Shown: positions 61,061 to 64,000 of the stretch, one piece after another | Layout of the letters: every line of letters begins with the position of its first letter | Position numbering within the stretch: position 1 is the first letter of the stretch | NCBI GenBank assembly: GCA_964345775.1 | Contig: CAYFSO010000001.1 | Location: 36,396 to 100,395 of the forward strand | Direction: 5' to 3' | DNA length: 64,000 nt | From: M55B154 sp964345775 | GTDB lineage: Bacteria; Spirochaetota; UBA4802; UB4802 | Notes under the pieces: model-generated | Told to the model about the DNA's origin: nothing | What the model saw: the letters and a program-made list of their open reading frames with translations, nothing else | The model's database searches: none | Made by a program: the position numbers and the translations under genes

Positions 61061-62149
61061 TTATAATAAGTAATAGCGGACACCGAACTTCAGCATGCTG
61101 CCACCCAGCACCACCGGGTAGGCAAACCGTTCGATGTACTCGGGGTCTTTACCCGCGGCATCCGGACCGGCGGTGGCCATGGTCATTGCCTGCTTTGCAG
61201 TATCGCTGAATTCCGTTTCTGCATAAACCGTCTGCATGGTCCCGCTGGCCCAGTACTCCACGGTTGCGGCCGCGTTCTCGGAAAGGAACACCTCCAGTCC
61301 CAGCAGCATGTTGAAAGAGATACCGTAGGTCATGAACTCGATGGTTTCATTGATGGGTTCTGTTACCATCAGGTTCTCTGCATCCGAATAAACGTTTTCA
61401 TCGTACGAAGTGAGAAATGCCGCGTATTTCTTGTCCGCATCCACCTGTATACTAAAACCGCCCCGGAACCAGCTGACACCAACACCGCCGTACACCTTAC
61501 CCAGGTCCATTACCGGGAGTATCACGCCGAACGTAAGGGGCACCTCCATCCAGCTTGAATTCCAGGTGGTCTTGATGGTTCCGCCTTCAAAATTGAATTC
61601 AGACGGCTGGGCAAAATCACTTGAATCTGCCACCTGGTCAGGGCCGGGCCCCAGCTTCAGCATCTGCTCACCGCCGGATATCTTGAAGGCATAATCGAAT
61701 CCAAGCCTCACGAAAAACGGAAGATCAAGGTGCGGGGTAGTATCATACATGACGTACATCCCCGTATCCAGGCCTATGAGGGGCCCTCCTTCCTCATAAT
61801 CATCTATTACCCTCAACGGCTCAGCATTTGTTCCCTCTGAACTGTACGACTGAAGGGCGCAGTCCTTGTCGGGCATAAGCAGCTTGCCTATACCGGTTGT
61901 AGATGCCAGGGACTCGGTATTAAGATCAACCACCCCGTCATTGGTGATGGCACTTCCCAGCTGGCTCATGTCCGCCACCACACCGGCGGTAAGCCCTATA
62001 GCAAGAAAACGTCTTTTACTGTCGGCCTTCTCAGACTTTTCACCCTTTTTCTTAAGGGAAAGTACCATGTCAGAATTTTTCGATTTTTGTGCGAATACTG
62101 CAGACGAAAGACATAGAACAAGAAATATGGTCAAAAAATTGCGTCTCAT
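61061..62149 (-). CDS. Outer-membrane beta-barrel protein
   Basis: 362 residues from the ATG at 62149, with GGGAGG five bases upstream; longer readings would run through that site. Signal peptide FLTIFLVLCLSSAVFAQ. The mature part alternates beta strands with turn residues (PFFVRLGFDYAFKISG, WMEVPLTFGVILPVMDLGK, MLLGLEVFLSENAAATVEYW) and ends in FGVRYYLL, like an outer-membrane barrel strand, though not with Phe. No FadL-type N-terminal plug motif is seen. As first gene of the operon with a lipoprotein and an acyl-CoA ligase it is a plausible pore or receptor for the ligated acid. Palindromes lie upstream. Confidence 0.8.
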   Translation of the reverse strand: MRRNFLTIFLVLCLSSAVFAQKSKNSDMVLSLKKKGEKSEKADSKRRFLAIGLTAGVVADMSQLGSAITNDGVVDLNTESLASTTGIGKLLMPDKDCALQSYSSEGTNAEPLRVIDDYEEGGPLIGLDTGMYVMYDTTPHLDLPFFVRLGFDYAFKISGGEQMLKLGPGPDQVADSSDFAQPSEFNFEGGTIKTTWNSSWMEVPLTFGVILPVMDLGKVYGGVGVSWFRGGFSIQVDADKKYAAFLTSYDENVYSDAENLMVTEPINETIEFMTYGISFNMLLGLEVFLSENAAATVEYWASGTMQTVYAETEFSDTAKQAMTMATAGPDAAGKDPEYIERFAYPVVLGGSMLKFGVRYYLL

Positions 62150-62249
62150 CACTCCTCCCATCCACTTGTGAATACCGACCGGGTGGTTTGTACACATTTT
62201 AAAAAAAATGATGCTGATAAAAGAAAAGGCAAAAACACCCATGTGTAAA

Positions 62250-62339
62250 ACCGACGCGTCGGTATTCTTGATTGGCAAAAAAGATGTACGCCATTAACGT
62301 ACATGGTGTGCGTATAACATATTAATGACTGAGCGGTCA
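62250..62339. promoter_or_regulatory. Cluster of palindromes between the barrel operon and the IclR regulator
   Basis: Three symmetric sites in 356 bases without a gene: ACCGACGCGTCGGT (62250-62263, perfect 14-mer), ATGTACG-N7-CGTACAT (62284-62304) and TGAC-TGAGCG-GTCA (62326-62339) in an A/T-rich surround. Any of them could bind the IclR protein encoded next to them or a TetR-type repressor; TGAC-N6-GTCA is closest to the latter. Confidence 0.45.
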
Positions 62340-62505
62340 ATTATTTTTTTAAAAAAAGTCCAACCATCAGGCAATTGAAACGAAAACGACAAAATTCTCC
62401 AATTGTTATTGACGGTTCCGGGCCGGTGGTTTTTTATATTACTGCGCGATTACACGAAACTACATATCTCACGATAAAATGGCATAATGCCGCAAGAAAA
62501 ACCAG

Positions 62506-63312
62506 ATGAACGAAAGAAATGGTATCATTGATAATGGTGATCCCGGGCAGAGGATGGTCAATTCCATAAAAAGGGCTTCAGATATCCTGGATCTTTTCAT
62601 GGAAGACCCCGGCCCCCTTGGGATCACCGATTTCTCCAAAAGGCTGTCACTGCCCAAGACAACCATTCAGGGTATTGTCCGCACACTTACCCATATCCAG
62701 TACCTGGAGCAGGATCCCCACAGCCACAAGTATTACCTGGGCCCAAAGCTTTTCAGGCTGGGCATGCAGTACACCGCCAACCATGACACCATGAGCATTG
62801 CCAACCTGTACGCCGAGCGGTTGAGCTTCAAGCTTGGGCTGCCGGTGAACGCCGGGTTCCTGGTGGGCAACCGCATCATCATCGCACTGCGGGCGGAACC
62901 TGAATCTGGAAGCTCATTCTTCCCCCAGATGGGACTGGTGATACAGCCGCATACCACCTGCATCGGTAAGATCATCTACGCCTTCATGAATGAACAGAAA
63001 CGTGAAGAACTCCTTGCCCAGCTGGAATTTGAACCCCTTACCGAAAGATCTATTACCAATCCGGATATCTTCAGAAAGGAACTTGAACAGGTGAAACAGG
63101 ACGGCATCAGTTTCGAGAACCAGGAGAATGTTCCCGGCCTGGCAGGTATCGGGGGCCCCGTGTTCAACTCCTTCGGTGAACTCATTGCGGCCTTCGCGGT
63201 AACCGGCAGTTTGGAACAGGTTGAAAGCAAGAGATCACAGATCATCCAGGAAGTGCAGTACAGTTCCCGGGAAGTTTCCCGGAAACTGGGATACGTGAGT
63301 ATATTTGAATGA
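62506..63312 (+). CDS. IclR-family transcriptional regulator
   Basis: 268 residues. N-terminal winged helix (~18-80: SIKRASDILDLFMED, GITDFSKRLSLPKTTIQGIV) and the IclR effector domain (~95-260: LYAERLSFKLGLPVNAGFLV, CIGKIIYAFM, GISFENQENVPGLAGIGGPV, FAVTGSLEQVES). IclR proteins bind small acids and control degradation operons. It is divergent from the barrel/lipoprotein/acyl-CoA ligase operon, and palindromes lie between, so it most likely regulates that operon and itself. Start is the first ATG of the frame; a later ATG sits right on AGAGG and is less fit. Confidence 0.92.
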   Translation: MNERNGIIDNGDPGQRMVNSIKRASDILDLFMEDPGPLGITDFSKRLSLPKTTIQGIVRTLTHIQYLEQDPHSHKYYLGPKLFRLGMQYTANHDTMSIANLYAERLSFKLGLPVNAGFLVGNRIIIALRAEPESGSSFFPQMGLVIQPHTTCIGKIIYAFMNEQKREELLAQLEFEPLTERSITNPDIFRKELEQVKQDGISFENQENVPGLAGIGGPVFNSFGELIAAFAVTGSLEQVESKRSQIIQEVQYSSREVSRKLGYVSIFE

Positions 63313-63314
63313 AA

Positions 63315-63347
63315 AAAGGGGGGCACCCCCTTGGGAATGCCCCCTTT
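63315..63347. terminator. Intrinsic terminator between convergent IclR and porin genes
   Basis: AAAGGGGGGCA pairs with TGCCCCCTTT (one bulged G); on the minus strand the stem is followed by TTT of a six-T run. It can serve both genes and is strongest for the porin. Confidence 0.85.
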
Positions 63348-63381
63348 ATAGAAACGATGAAGAGAAACAAACTCGGCTAAA

Positions 63382-64000
63382 TTAGAACTTCACTTCTGTC
63401 TTCACGTAGAACGTCTGCTCGTCGTCAACTTCATCAGATTCGAATGTCCTGTTCTCGAGATAGGCAAGTGCCTGGAAACCTTTTACGAACTGGTATCCAA
63501 GACCTGCTGCCCAGATGGTAACAGTTGTATCATCGTCATATACATCATTCGCTTCTTCGTTCTCGGCCATTGCGTATCGGCCCATGATAAGAACCGGCAT
63601 TCCCGCTACTGAATTCAGGTTCATGTTCAGCCATGTATCCAGTATGTAGGCATCTTTAACAGTGTCTACTTCGTTTTTCTTTACTTCAGGCAGCACGTAG
63701 TTGGCACCAACCTTGATAAGATCGGTTGAATAGGATATTCCAGCGCCATAATACATCCTGTAATTATCATCGGCTTCTGCTTCGTTGGTCACCTCGTTCC
63801 TGTAAAAACCTGCGATCGCAAGTCCTTCAATGGGGGTAACTTTCAGCATACCGGTCATGGCCTTACCGTTACTGGTGGGTTCGTCAACCTTCTTGTAGCC
63901 TTCACCGTTGGAGTACATACCGGAAAGGGTTACCATCTTCATAAGCTCCAGGTCAAGACGAATACCGGCATCAGCCGAATTATCGATGCTCTGTGCTTTA
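63382..64000 (-). CDS. Outer-membrane porin-like protein, C-terminal part
   Basis: The frame is open to the end of the window, so the start lies outside; about 206 residues are visible. Amphipathic strands separated by acidic turns (YRMYYGAGISYSTDLIKVGA, MNLNSVAGMPVLIMGRYAMA, VTIWAAGLGYQFVKGFQALA) and the terminal residues FYVKTEVKF, ending in Phe, are the Bam-recognised end of an outer-membrane barrel. Looks like a porin of the kind with many charged loops (EDDNYRM, NEEANDVYDDD). Substrate unknown. An intrinsic terminator follows. Confidence 0.85.
   Translation of the reverse strand, partial: KAQSIDNSADAGIRLDLELMKMVTLSGMYSNGEGYKKVDEPTSNGKAMTGMLKVTPIEGLAIAGFYRNEVTNEAEADDNYRMYYGAGISYSTDLIKVGANYVLPEVKKNEVDTVKDAYILDTWLNMNLNSVAGMPVLIMGRYAMAENEEANDVYDDDTTVTIWAAGLGYQFVKGFQALAYLENRTFESDEVDDEQTFYVKTEVKF

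Noticed and set aside
62150..62278. Extended barrel protein starting at a TTG
   Set aside because: It would bury the GGGAGG site and the signal peptide of the ATG at 62149.
1..64000. tRNA genes, CRISPR arrays, insertion sequences, prophage
   Set aside because: No T-loop-like sequences, regularly spaced repeats, transposase or phage genes were seen in any gap.

Overview
The window is 64 kb of a compact, roughly mid-GC diderm bacterial chromosome. Outer-membrane barrels ending in phenylalanine, lipoproteins with clear lipoboxes and a LolCD-type exporter show two membranes. Ferredoxin-dependent 2-oxoacid oxidoreductase, a multi-ferredoxin membrane protein and FeoB point to an anaerobic or microaerobic life. 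ThyX, several SpoIIE/STAS and hybrid-kinase regulators, and a fibronectin plus DUF1554-like lipoprotein (a family expanded in Leptospira) make a spirochaete the best guess, at moderate confidence; a Desulfobacterota-like lineage cannot be excluded. I see no tRNA, rRNA, CRISPR array, insertion sequence or prophage.

Layout. 1-4.5 kb: the end of thyX, a CoA-transferase fused to a GNAT domain, a VWA lipoprotein, a small cysteine-rich protein and two STAS proteins. 4.6-11 kb: a hybrid kinase with a SpoIIE output, a barrel/TPR protein, an FN3 lipoprotein and an EAL protein. 11-15.7 kb: a MaoC hydratase, an MFE-2-like dehydrogenase, an archaeal-type HMG-CoA-synthase-like/DUF35 fusion and an SCPx-like thiolase in one operon, a counterpart of peroxisomal beta-oxidation. 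15.7-25.3 kb: an MscS relic, an MBL hydrolase, DtxR-FeoA/FeoB, a methyltransferase and Nudix pair, EF-G and a TPR protein. 25.9-32.6 kb: a chemoreceptor and two large REC-PAS signalling proteins. 32.7-37.2 kb: a CapA-like lipoprotein, two acyl-CoA dehydrogenases around an XRE regulator, and a beta-CASP nuclease relic. 37.2-44.5 kb: LolD/LolC-like exporter, two secreted TPR proteins, a secreted unknown and a LysM-M23 peptidase. 44.5-50.7 kb: a VOC protein, an RsmG-SpoU fusion, a Mut7-C protein, a ferredoxin/DUF362 pair and an ATC-hydrolase-like protein. 50.8-54.6 kb: 2-oxoacid:ferredoxin oxidoreductase with an ACT protein. 54.7-56.8 kb: a CbiQ/CbiO/CbiM cobalt or nickel importer. 57.2-64 kb: an MBL hydrolase, an outer-membrane barrel/lipoprotein/acyl-CoA ligase operon opposite an IclR regulator, and the end of a porin.

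Together the genes describe uptake and CoA activation of carboxylic acids, their beta-oxidation through acyl-CoA dehydrogenases and the MaoC/SDR/thiolase set, and disposal of electrons through ferredoxins, wrapped in c-di-GMP, partner-switch and phosphorelay control.

The observations most worth following are the HMG-CoA-synthase-like/DUF35 protein that appears to have lost its catalytic cysteine and histidine, the RsmG-SpoU fusion, a sigma70 promoter overlapped by an operator between the XRE regulator and an acyl-CoA dehydrogenase, and two decayed genes (MscS and beta-CASP) at the edges of the fatty-acid genes.
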